A DNA stretch of 64,000 nucleotides from Streptomyces spectabilis (GTDB taxonomy: Bacteria > Actinomycetota > Actinomycetes > Streptomycetales > Streptomycetaceae), in NCBI RefSeq assembly GCF_008704795.1, contig NZ_CP023690.1, forward strand, positions 7,264,501-7,328,500, in the 5' to 3' direction. Position 1 is the stretch's first letter, and each line of letters begins with the position of its first letter. Position numbers and translations under genes: made by a program. Shown piece after piece: positions 1-7,681 of this stretch. Below the pieces are notes generated by a model. That model did no database searches, had not been told where the DNA came from, and saw nothing but the letters and a program-made list of their open reading frames with translations.

Positions 1-1237
1 TGGCGGCGAGCGACTCCTCGTACAGGACGGTCAGTTGCAGCCGGGCGAAGTGCGCGCCCAGGCAGACGTGCGGGCCGTCGCCGAACGACACGTGCGGGTT
101 CGGCGCCCGCGTCAGGTCGAGCCGGTCGGGGTCGGCGAAGGCGCGCTCGTCGCGGTTGGCGGCGGCGTGCAGGACGACCACCTTGTCGCCGCGCCGGATC
201 CGCCGTCCGGCCAGCTCGGTGTCGCGCGCGGCGGTGCGGCGGAAGCTCAGCACCGGCGGGTGCCAGCGCAGCAGTTCCTCCACCGCCGTGGCCATCGGGG
301 CCCCGCCCGAGCGCAGCCGGCGCTGCTCGTCCGGGTGCTCGGCGAGCGCGAGGAGCCCGCCGGGCGCCGCGCCGCGCACGGTGTCGTTGCCCGCGACCGT
401 GAGCAGGAAGAAGCACATCTCCAGCTCGGGCGCGGTCACTTCGGGCGTGGTGGCGAGCGTGGTGAGGACGTCGTCGCCCGGGTGCCGCCGCTTGTGCGCC
501 GCGAGTTCGCCGGCGTACGCGAACATGTCGCGCAGCAGGGCCGGGGAGCGCGGGTTCACCGGCCGCCCGTCCGCGCCGACGACCGGGGCGCCCGCCTCGT
601 CCGGGTCCTGGTAGCCGATGACGCGCCGCGTCCAGTCCAGGAGCAGGCCCCGGTCGGACGCGGGCACGCCGAGCAGGTCCGCGAGGTTGAGGAGCGCGTA
701 GTCGTCGGTGACGGTCGCGACGACGTCGCAGTCGCCGTCCCCCGTACGGGCCCCGGCCACGGCGTCGGCGAGCAGCGAGCGCGCCCGCCGCCGGGCGAGG
801 TCCTCGAACCGCGCCACCCGGCGCGGTGTGAACGCCCGGCTGACCACACGGCGGAGCCCGCCGTGGCCGGGAGGGTCCTGGTTGAGCATCATGCGGCGGA
901 TGAACGGCAGGTCGTCGGGGTCCGGGTCGCGGATCTGGGTGGCGCCCAGGTGCGAGGAGTACGCGCTCGCGTCCTTGAGCACCGCCGTCACGTCCGCGTG
1001 CCGCGACACCGCCCAGAAGCCGGGGCCCGCGGGCCAGCCGAGCACGGCCGGCTCGTCCTGCCAGGCCACCGGGTGGTGGTCGCGCAGGACGCGGTAGCGG
1101 TCGTACGGCACGGCGCGCGCGTACAGACGCGGGTCGAAGACGTCCGGGACCTCGGCCTCGATTTCGTTCTCGGCCTCGGCCTCGTTCGCGGCCCCGACGC
1201 GGGGCCGCTCGCGTGCGGCGGGCGGATCGGGGGTCAC
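1..1237 (-). CDS. Cytochrome P450, 3' end outside window
   Basis: Haem-thiolate monooxygenase, probably soluble and dependent on separate ferredoxin partners. About 412 codons are visible. The Cys-ligand loop FGDGPHVCLG lies in the last 30 visible residues and matches the family pattern FGxGxHxCxG, so only about 20-30 C-terminal residues should be missing. The start is a GTG at 1237 that overlaps the TGA of the upstream hydrolase by 4 bp (GTGA), which implies translational coupling. The N-terminus is acidic, rich in Glu and Ala, and has no membrane anchor, as usual for bacterial P450s. The substrate cannot be read from the sequence. The coupled hydrolase suggests a two-step modification of a small molecule, but no biosynthetic cluster is visible on the right side. 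Confidence 0.92.
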   Translation of the reverse strand, partial: MTPDPPAARERPRVGAANEAEAENEIEAEVPDVFDPRLYARAVPYDRYRVLRDHHPVAWQDEPAVLGWPAGPGFWAVSRHADVTAVLKDASAYSSHLGATQIRDPDPDDLPFIRRMMLNQDPPGHGGLRRVVSRAFTPRRVARFEDLARRRARSLLADAVAGARTGDGDCDVVATVTDDYALLNLADLLGVPASDRGLLLDWTRRVIGYQDPDEAGAPVVGADGRPVNPRSPALLRDMFAYAGELAAHKRRHPGDDVLTTLATTPEVTAPELEMCFFLLTVAGNDTVRGAAPGGLLALAEHPDEQRRLRSGGAPMATAVEELLRWHPPVLSFRRTAARDTELAGRRIRRGDKVVVLHAAANRDERAFADPDRLDLTRAPNPHVSFGDGPHVCLGAHFARLQLTVLYEESLAA

Positions 1238-2052
1238 GCGCCGCCGGTCCCGGCGCCGCCCGTCTCCGCCGTGCCGTCGTCCGCCCGCAGGAAGTCCTCC
1301 ACCACGCGGATCAGGTCGAGCGGCGTCTCGTCCATGGGGTAGTGGCCCGCGCCCGGCAGCTCCACCAGCTCGCCGTTGGGGAAGGCGGACAGCCAGGTCC
1401 GCCGCATGAGGTCCGCAGACAGGGCCGGGTCCAGGGCCCCGGCCACGGCGAGCGCGGGCACCGGTGAACCCGCCACGCGGTCCTCGAAGTCGTTGCCCGC
1501 CCACGAGTCGAGCCAGGCGCGGAACGCCTTGGCGTCGCTGCACGCGAAGGACCGGTCCACCATGCGGCGCAGCCACGCGGCGGGGCGCCTGCCGCCCGTC
1601 GTGACGTCGATGATCGCCCGGCGGCTGTCCGCCGCGTGCCCGGCCGACTCGAACAGCTCCCGCTGCTCCGGCGGCATCGCGACGCCCGACGCGGGCACCG
1701 GCGTGATCCCCACGATCCTGCGCACCCGCTCCGGCGCGTCGGCCAGGACGTGCTGCGCCACGCCGCCGCCCATCGAGTGCCCGACCACCGAGAACCGCTC
1801 CCAGCCGAGGTGGTCCGCGAGCGCCACGACGTCGGCGGCGGCCTCGGCCGTCGTGAACGCCCCGGGCACGTCCAGCGCCTCGCCGTAGCCGCGCAGGTCC
1901 ACCACGGCGCACGCGAAGGCGCCCGTGTCCAGGTCGGCGAGGACCGGCGCGTACGCCGACCGGTCGGCGAACCAGCCGTGCACGGCGATCACTTTGTGCG
2001 GGCCTTCGCCCACCAGGTCATGAGGCAGCGTGAAGGAGGTCACGCCCGTCAC
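1234..2052 (-). CDS. Alpha/beta hydrolase
   Basis: Soluble serine hydrolase of about 272 residues. The nucleophile elbow GHSMGG, an early HGWF oxyanion-type segment, an acidic residue in the ALDP turn and the catalytic His in GAGHYPMDE are all present in canonical order. The start is not certain. The open frame extends to 2208, but that extension is Arg/Pro-rich and unlike the family, so a GTG at 2052 (or 2043) was chosen; neither has a strong Shine-Dalgarno sequence. Its stop overlaps the P450 start. It is divergent from the GAP1-like gene, so the 2053-2200 gap probably carries two promoters. The substrate is unknown; esterase or C-C hydrolase activity is possible. Confidence 0.85.
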   Translation of the reverse strand: MTGVTSFTLPHDLVGEGPHKVIAVHGWFADRSAYAPVLADLDTGAFACAVVDLRGYGEALDVPGAFTTAEAAADVVALADHLGWERFSVVGHSMGGGVAQHVLADAPERVRRIVGITPVPASGVAMPPEQRELFESAGHAADSRRAIIDVTTGGRRPAAWLRRMVDRSFACSDAKAFRAWLDSWAGNDFEDRVAGSPVPALAVAGALDPALSADLMRRTWLSAFPNGELVELPGAGHYPMDETPLDLIRVVEDFLRADDGTAETGGAGTGGA

Positions 2053-2200
2053 GATGGCCGCGAATCCCGGGCCGCGCAAGAGCGCGGCCCGGCCCCGCGC
2101 GGGCCGTTCCCCGCGGCCCCGGCGCGGCCGGATTTCCCCCCGGTGGCGGGAAGTTGGCCGTCCGCCTGCGAGGGGCGCCCCCGGGTGGTCAGAATGTGGC

Positions 2201-4600
2201 ATGGCCATCCGCCGCCTCAGCTACCGGTTCGACGAGGAGCCGGTCACCGGGGCCCTCCGACTGATCCCCGTCCCCGCGTCCGCGCCCTCGTCGGCCCTGT
2301 CGGTGCCCGCCGACGGGAGCGGACGCGAGGACCAGGGACAGCTCCGGGAGTGGGCCGAACTGGCCATCGGCGCCGGGCACACCCGCAGCCGCGGCCACTC
2401 GGGCGACGGACCCGGCCTCAGTTACAGCAGGCTGCCGGACGGCGGCAGCCTGCTGTGCACCACGGCCGCCGACGGCGGCGTGGCGGCCTACCACCTGACC
2501 GAGGCCGACACGACGGCCCGGTTCGCCGAGGAGTGGCCGATCACCTGGTGGGAAGCGGGGGCGGACCGCTTACCCGCGCTGTCGCCGCGGGACGCGCCCG
2601 TCGCCGTCGGCCCCGGCGAGGCCGCCGTCCGCCACGCCGGTCTCGTCGCCTTCGCCCGCGCCCACGAACCTCGCGTCGCCCCCTTCCTCGCCGACGTGCG
2701 CCGCCTCTTCGACGACCCGGCGGGGCGGCAGCTCGTCGTCGCCGAGGAGAGACCCGACGCCGTCGCCCGCTGGATCGCGCTCGCCTGCGCCTCGCTGCCC
2801 GCCGCGTACGTGCCGGCCCTGACCTTCACCACCGGCGCCGCGGAGCCGGGGCGCGCCCCGCAGCACATCGTCGGCATCGGGCCCGACGCCGACTTCGACC
2901 GCGACGACCCCACCGTCCTGGACCACCTCTACCGCGTCCACGACGGCCTCGGCGGGCCCGGCAGCCCGCCCCGCGCCGACACCTGGGCCACCTGGACGGC
3001 CCGCCTCTGGCTCGCCGGGGAGCCGCTGCCCACGACCGGCGCCGCCGACGGCGACCCCTTCGCTGCCGGGCCCCTCGTCCCGCACCTGCTGCGCGCCGGA
3101 CTCCTCACCGGGCGCGAGCTGACCGGCCTCGACGGCGACTCGCTGCGGGCGGCCGTCGACACCCTCGTCGCGGCCGTGACCGACGGCGCCGCCGCCCCCG
3201 GCGAACTGCTCGCCGTCTGCCACGACCTGCACGCCCACGACCCCGCCGCCGCGGCCCCCCTCGTACTCGCGCTCGCCCGGCACCGGCTCGGCGCCGTACG
3301 CCCCGCGGACCTGCCCGGCGAACTGAGCGCCGTCTGCGCCGAGTTGCCCCTCAGCGCCGCGGCCGGGCGGGCCCTGCGCGGCGAGTACGGAGGCGACGCC
3401 GACGAGGCGCTGCGGCGCGCCCTGCGCGACCCCGTCGACACCTGGGCCGAGCCGCTGCGCCTGGCCCTGGCCGTCGGCGCCGACGACGGGCGCGGCCTCG
3501 GCGACGCCGTCGACCGGCTCGCCCGCGCCCTGCGCGACCCCACCGGGATCGACCGCGCACCGGCCGTACGGGTCCTGGACGACGTCGGCAGCGAAGCGCT
3601 GACCCGCCGCGTCCTTCGTCGGCTCGCCGACGCCACCCACAGCCGCCGCCTCGACCTGCTCGTGGAGCTCGCCGACTCGCCGTACGGCGACTGGCTGCGC
3701 CGCAACCTCCACGAGGACGCGCCGCTGCCCCTGCGCCTGGCCGAGGCCGCCGCCCGCTGGCGGGCGGGCGGCGGGGGCCTGCGCGGCATGGAGCTGTTCG
3801 CGAAGCTCACCGAGGTCCTGCCGCGCCGCCGGGTCACCGACGCCGAGACGCTGAAGCAGATGTGGTGGCTGGTCTGGGGCAGCTCCTGCCCCGCCCCGGG
3901 CGAGCTGTCGTGGGTGGCCCACACCTGCACGGTGCGGCTGCTCGTCGGCGCCGGGTACGGCCTGCGGATGACGGGCCTGCTCGCCGCGCCGGACGGGGTG
4001 GACAGGGAACTCGTCGGCTTCGCCGCCGGACTGCTGCACGAGAAGCAGCTCTCCCGGGGGCACCGCGCCACCGCCGAACTGCTCGTCCTCGCCCAGGACC
4101 TTGCCGACGGCCGCAAGGCCCTGCCCCAGGGCCTCAGGCGCTTCGAGGCCCTCCGCGTCGACGCGAGCCCCCTCGACGTCACCGTGCGGCGCGGCGTGTT
4201 CCGGCTCGTCGCCCGCGCCCTGGCGCACGCGGACGCGGACCAGCTGGCCCGCCCGCCCGCGTTCGACCAGCTGGTCGCCGCCGGGCCCGAACTCCTCGAC
4301 CCCTACCGGGCGTTCATGCTCGACGAGGGCCGCAGGAGCCAACTGGAGCGCGAACTCCCGCTGCGGCCCGCCGAGGTCGCCGCCTACTACTACGTGTGGC
4401 GCAGGCGCGAGCGCCGCGGCATCAGCCACGACTGGCAGCGCGTCGCCGCCGAGCTGCTCGACGAGATCCTGGGGCCCGTCGCGGCCCGCCTGGACGACCG
4501 GCAGCTCTCCGACGTGGCCGACGTCATGGCCAAGCGCCAGGGCGGCCTCGACCGCGTCCGGGAGTGGAACGCCTGGCGCAACAGCTTCCGCGCCCGCTGA
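2201..4600 (+). CDS. GTPase-associated protein 1 (GAP1)-like conflict-system protein
   Basis: Protein of 799 residues beginning MAIRRLSYRF. The ATG at 2201 was chosen because the upstream extension of the frame is low-complexity Arg/Pro. The N-terminal beta-rich part with an RLSYRF strand, followed by an alpha-helical middle and a long helical C-terminus, fits proteins named GTPase-associated protein 1-related in actinobacteria, recalled here without a search. These occur in predicted biological-conflict loci next to TRAFAC-type GTPases. No GTPase gene is present in this window. It heads the unit with vWA, PP2C and kinase genes. Codon 124 (2570-2572) is TTA, so full translation should need the bldA leucyl-tRNA. 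No catalytic motif or membrane segment was recognised. A scaffold or sensor role is inferred. Confidence 0.7.
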   Translation: MAIRRLSYRFDEEPVTGALRLIPVPASAPSSALSVPADGSGREDQGQLREWAELAIGAGHTRSRGHSGDGPGLSYSRLPDGGSLLCTTAADGGVAAYHLTEADTTARFAEEWPITWWEAGADRLPALSPRDAPVAVGPGEAAVRHAGLVAFARAHEPRVAPFLADVRRLFDDPAGRQLVVAEERPDAVARWIALACASLPAAYVPALTFTTGAAEPGRAPQHIVGIGPDADFDRDDPTVLDHLYRVHDGLGGPGSPPRADTWATWTARLWLAGEPLPTTGAADGDPFAAGPLVPHLLRAGLLTGRELTGLDGDSLRAAVDTLVAAVTDGAAAPGELLAVCHDLHAHDPAAAAPLVLALARHRLGAVRPADLPGELSAVCAELPLSAAAGRALRGEYGGDADEALRRALRDPVDTWAEPLRLALAVGADDGRGLGDAVDRLARALRDPTGIDRAPAVRVLDDVGSEALTRRVLRRLADATHSRRLDLLVELADSPYGDWLRRNLHEDAPLPLRLAEAAARWRAGGGGLRGMELFAKLTEVLPRRRVTDAETLKQMWWLVWGSSCPAPGELSWVAHTCTVRLLVGAGYGLRMTGLLAAPDGVDRELVGFAAGLLHEKQLSRGHRATAELLVLAQDLADGRKALPQGLRRFEALRVDASPLDVTVRRGVFRLVARALAHADADQLARPPAFDQLVAAGPELLDPYRAFMLDEGRRSQLERELPLRPAEVAAYYYVWRRRERRGISHDWQRVAAELLDEILGPVAARLDDRQLSDVADVMAKRQGGLDRVREWNAWRNSFRAR

Positions 4601-4609
4601 CGGCCGCGC

Positions 4610-4645
4610 ACGCCGGGGCGAAACCGGCGACCCGCGCCCCGGCGT
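4610..4645 (+). terminator. Inverted repeat between GAP1-like and vWA genes
   Basis: An 11-bp perfect stem (ACGCCGGGGCG at 4610-4620 pairing with 4635-4645) with a 14-nt loop lies 9 bp after the GAP1-like stop. There is no U tract. It could attenuate read-through between the TTA-containing first gene and the signalling triad, or protect RNA ends. Confidence 0.4.
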
Positions 4646-4682
4646 CCCTACGTACCGACGGATCCCCCTGGAGAGGGCCAGC

Positions 4683-5405
4683 GTGAACCAAGCCGACCAC
4701 AGCAGTGACACCACCGAGATCGTCGACAACTTCCCCGGCGGCTCCATGGCCAGCCGCCCCGTCCACTTCATCTGGTTGCTCGACTGCTCGGGCTCCATGA
4801 GCGTCAACGGCAAGATCGGCCAGCTGAACTTCGCCATCCGCGAGGCCATCCCGGAGATGCAGCAGGCCGCCGACTCCAACCCCGCCGCGTCGCTGCTCGT
4901 CCGCGCCATCTCCTTCGCCAGCGGCGCGAGCTGGCACGTCAGCGAGCCGACCCCGGTCTCCAGCTTCTCCTGGGAGGACGTGCACACGTACGGCGGCACG
5001 GACATGGGCGCCGCCTTCAAGCTCGCCGCGGGCGCGCTGCAGACGCCGCCCATGCCGCAGCGCGCGCTGCCGCCGGTGCTCGCGCTCGCCTCCGACGGGC
5101 AGCCCACCGACGACTGGCGGGCGGGCCTGCGCGCCATCGACGGCACGCCCTGGGGCAAGCGGGCCGTGCGCGTCGCCGTGGCGATCGGCGACGACGCGGA
5201 CAAGAGCATGCTCAAGGAGTTCCTCGCCAACCCCGAGCTGGAGCCGCTGCAGGCCAAGAACCCGCGCCAGCTCGCCGCCGCCATCCGCTGGATGTCCACG
5301 GCGGTCGTCAAGGACGCCTCGACGCCCAAGGTCGAGGACGCCAAGCCCGCGACGCCCCTTGGCCCGCCGCTGACCAAGGTCGAGGGCGAAGCCGACATCT
5401 GGTGA
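4683..5405 (+). CDS. von Willebrand factor A protein, TerY-like
   Basis: Cytosolic metal-binding vWA protein of 240 residues. The MIDAS motif is complete: DCSGSMS at residues 34-40, the Thr in GGTDMG, and an Asp in SDGQPTDDW. The GTG at 4683 was chosen because GGAGAGGG lies 6-12 bp upstream and because sequence before it is intergenic in character. vWA proteins of the TerY type form a triad with a PP2C phosphatase and a Ser/Thr kinase, which are exactly the next two genes. The gene overlaps the phosphatase by 4 bp (GTGA). Its likely role is a protein-interaction platform that is phosphorylated and dephosphorylated by its neighbours. That role is inferred from family knowledge. Confidence 0.9.
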   Translation: MNQADHSSDTTEIVDNFPGGSMASRPVHFIWLLDCSGSMSVNGKIGQLNFAIREAIPEMQQAADSNPAASLLVRAISFASGASWHVSEPTPVSSFSWEDVHTYGGTDMGAAFKLAAGALQTPPMPQRALPPVLALASDGQPTDDWRAGLRAIDGTPWGKRAVRVAVAIGDDADKSMLKEFLANPELEPLQAKNPRQLAAAIRWMSTAVVKDASTPKVEDAKPATPLGPPLTKVEGEADIW

Positions 5406-6310
5406 CCGCAGAGCAGGGGACAGACCGCGGCGCGGACGTCCGCTGGGCGCTGCTCACCGGCGGGGTCAAGGGCGTCGGCAAGAAGTACAGCCAGGACCGC
5501 TGGGCCGCCCGGGCGACCGCGGACGGGCGCGCCGTCGTCCTCACCGTCGCCGACGGACACGGCTCCGCCGCGCACTTCCGCAGCGACCTGGGCGCCCGCT
5601 GGGCCGTGGAGGAGTTCACGGCGTGCGCGGAGGCCTTCGCGCACGAGGCGGTGCGGGTCGGCGCGGACGCCGCGGGCTGGCCGGAGCTGCGGGCCGAGGC
5701 CCGGCTCCTGCCGCAGGCGGTCGGGCACCGCTGGCACCGGCGCGCGCGGTTCCACGACAGCAGCGCTCCCGCGCGGGGGGCGTCCCCCGCCCAGCGCGCC
5801 GCCGCCCACCGGCGGGCGCGCGGCCGGGGCACCCCGGACCTGGCCGCGTACGGCAGTACGCTGCTCGGCGCCGTACTGACCGAACACACGCTGATGTGCT
5901 GGCAGTTGGGTGACGGTGACATCGTCCTCGTGGACGACGGCGGCGTGCCGCACACCCCGCTGTCCAGCGGCCCGGACATGGGCGACGAGACCGACTCGCT
6001 GTGCGAACCGGAGCCCTGGCGCAAGACCCGTACGCACTGGCAGCCCATCACCGGCGGCCCGCCGCCCGCCGTGCTGCTCTCCACCGACGGCCTGTCGAAG
6101 AGCTTCGCCGACCACCAGGGCTTCCTGGACTTCGCCACCGGCGTGCGCGAGCGGGCCGCGGGGCAGGGCGTGGCGGCGGTGCAGGGGCAGCTCGGTGACT
6201 GGCTGGCGCGGGCCGCGAAGTACTCGGGCGACGACACGACCCTCGTCGGGGCGTTCGGCGCCCGGTACGACACGAGTGACGCCACAGGAGGACACGAACC
6301 GCATGAGTGA
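5402..6310 (+). CDS. PP2C-type Ser/Thr protein phosphatase
   Basis: Metal-dependent phosphatase of 302 residues. Metal-coordinating motifs are visible: SQDRW (Asp32), VADGHG (Asp51), GDGDIVLVDDG, STDGLS and a terminal GDDTTLVGAFG. A low-complexity Ala/Arg stretch interrupts the middle (about residues 118-145) between core strands. The GTG start overlaps the vWA stop, so the two are translationally coupled. It is expected to reverse the adjacent kinase's phosphorylation of the vWA or GAP1-like protein. It lacks transmembrane or PAS/GAF segments seen in many Streptomyces PP2C proteins, which fits the small TerY-P phosphatases. High confidence for the family, moderate for its partners. Confidence 0.9.
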   Translation: MTAEQGTDRGADVRWALLTGGVKGVGKKYSQDRWAARATADGRAVVLTVADGHGSAAHFRSDLGARWAVEEFTACAEAFAHEAVRVGADAAGWPELRAEARLLPQAVGHRWHRRARFHDSSAPARGASPAQRAAAHRRARGRGTPDLAAYGSTLLGAVLTEHTLMCWQLGDGDIVLVDDGGVPHTPLSSGPDMGDETDSLCEPEPWRKTRTHWQPITGGPPPAVLLSTDGLSKSFADHQGFLDFATGVRERAAGQGVAAVQGQLGDWLARAAKYSGDDTTLVGAFGARYDTSDATGGHEPHE

Positions 6311-6328
6311 AGGAACGGGGACCCCAGC

Positions 6329-7681
6329 ATGAGCAACGGCATGCTCGCCCGCGGGAAGAAGCTGGTGGCCGAGTCGGGGGAGCGCGTCACGGTCGCGGAG
6401 CTCTTCGGCTCCGGCGGCCAGGGCGAGGTGTACCGCGTCACGACGGCCACCGGCGACCGCGCCGTGAAGTGGTACTACCCGCAGCTCGCCGACGCCCGCC
6501 AGAGACACATCCTGGAAGGGCTCATCGAGAAGGGGTGGGACGACGATCGCTTCCTGTGGCCGCAGTCCATCGTGATGGACCCGGACGGCCGGGAACCCGG
6601 CTTCGGCTACCTCATGGACGTGCGCCCGGCCCGCTTCCAGGACCTGCCCGCCCTGTTCCGCCGCGACCCGTCCGTCAAGGACGCCACCATGCGCACCCTG
6701 GTGACGGTCGCCCTGCACACCGTCGAGGCCTACCGCGCGCTGCACTCCAAGGGCATCGCCTACCGGGACATCAACTGGGGCAACATCTTCTTCGACCCGC
6801 GCACCGGCGACGTCCTGGTGTGCGACAACGACAACGCCGTCGTGGAGGGCGCCCTCGCCGGGGTCGCGGGGACCATGGACTTCATGGCGCCGGAGCTGGT
6901 CCGCGGCGACAAGGGCGCGCAGCCCGGCACCCAGACCGACCTGCACTCGCTCGCGGTGCTCCTGTTCCTGCTCCTGATGAACGACCACCCCTTCAACGGC
7001 GCGCTCGCCATGCGCATCCACTGCATGGGCGAGTCCGCCAAGCGCAAGCTGTACGGCACCGACGCGGTGTTCGTGTACGACCCCAAGGACACCCGCAACC
7101 GCCCCGTGGTGGGGGAGCAGCCGACCGTCATCGCCACCTGGGCGGCCCTGCCGCAGATCCTGCGGGACCTGTTCGTGCAGACGTTCACGGCCGGCCTTCG
7201 CAGCCCGGCGCGGCGGGTGCGCGAGAGCCAGTGGCGGGACGCCCTCAGCCAGGTCCTCGACGCCATCACGCAGTGCCGCGTGTGCGGCAAGCAGAACCTC
7301 ACCCAGCCGGACGGCGCGCCGCCGGACTGCTGGAAGTGCGGCAAGCCGCTTCAACTGCCGCCGCGCCTCGAACTGGTCACCGCCACGGGCACCACGCTGC
7401 GCACCCGGCGCGGCATCCGCCTCGACCCGAGCGCCCGCCTCTACGCCCACCACCTGGACGGCGACCCGGAGCGCCACGACTTCAGGGCCGTCGTCGGCGA
7501 GGTCACCGAACACCCCCAGCAGCGCGGCCGGTTCGGCCTCACCAACCGCACCCGCGCCACATGGACGGCCCGCAAGCAGGACGGCACGGTCCTGGACGTG
7601 GAACCGGGCCGCACGATCGGCCTCCAGCCGGGGCTGCTCCTGGAGTTCGGGGGCGGCGCCGAGGCCGAGGTCAAGGACTAG
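6329..7681 (+). CDS. Protein kinase with zinc ribbon, TerY-P triad type
   Basis: Kinase of 450 residues. The glycine loop GSGGQGEVY is at 27-35, the ATP lysine is AVK47, and the catalytic loop reads YRDINWGN (Asp147, Asn152; the usual Lys is Asn149). The DFG triplet is replaced by Asp166-Asn-Asp. Cys317-x2-Cys320 and Cys334-x2-Cys337 form a zinc ribbon, followed by a short beta-rich tail ending in GLLLEFGG that may be an FHA-like fold. There is no transmembrane helix, unlike PknB-type kinases. It ends the plus-strand unit and its TAG overlaps the convergent fibronectin gene by 11 bp. The altered DFG and RDxK residues are typical of divergent kinases, so activity should be tested rather than assumed. 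Confidence 0.88.
   Translation: MSNGMLARGKKLVAESGERVTVAELFGSGGQGEVYRVTTATGDRAVKWYYPQLADARQRHILEGLIEKGWDDDRFLWPQSIVMDPDGREPGFGYLMDVRPARFQDLPALFRRDPSVKDATMRTLVTVALHTVEAYRALHSKGIAYRDINWGNIFFDPRTGDVLVCDNDNAVVEGALAGVAGTMDFMAPELVRGDKGAQPGTQTDLHSLAVLLFLLLMNDHPFNGALAMRIHCMGESAKRKLYGTDAVFVYDPKDTRNRPVVGEQPTVIATWAALPQILRDLFVQTFTAGLRSPARRVRESQWRDALSQVLDAITQCRVCGKQNLTQPDGAPPDCWKCGKPLQLPPRLELVTATGTTLRTRRGIRLDPSARLYAHHLDGDPERHDFRAVVGEVTEHPQQRGRFGLTNRTRATWTARKQDGTVLDVEPGRTIGLQPGLLLEFGGGAEAEVKD

Noticed and set aside
1..2052. A biosynthetic cluster with the P450, hydrolase and OleD-like glycosyltransferase
   Set aside because: The glycosyltransferase lies 51 kb away and no synthase or regulator of a cluster is near either.
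2421..2426. TTA string near 2422 in the GAP1-like gene
   Set aside because: In frame it reads AGT TAC, so it is not a TTA codon.
2570..7513. A 1647-codon open frame on the minus strand opposite the GAP1/vWA/PP2C/kinase genes
   Set aside because: It is a shadow of four genes with clear motifs; it ignores their boundaries and has no recognisable domain.
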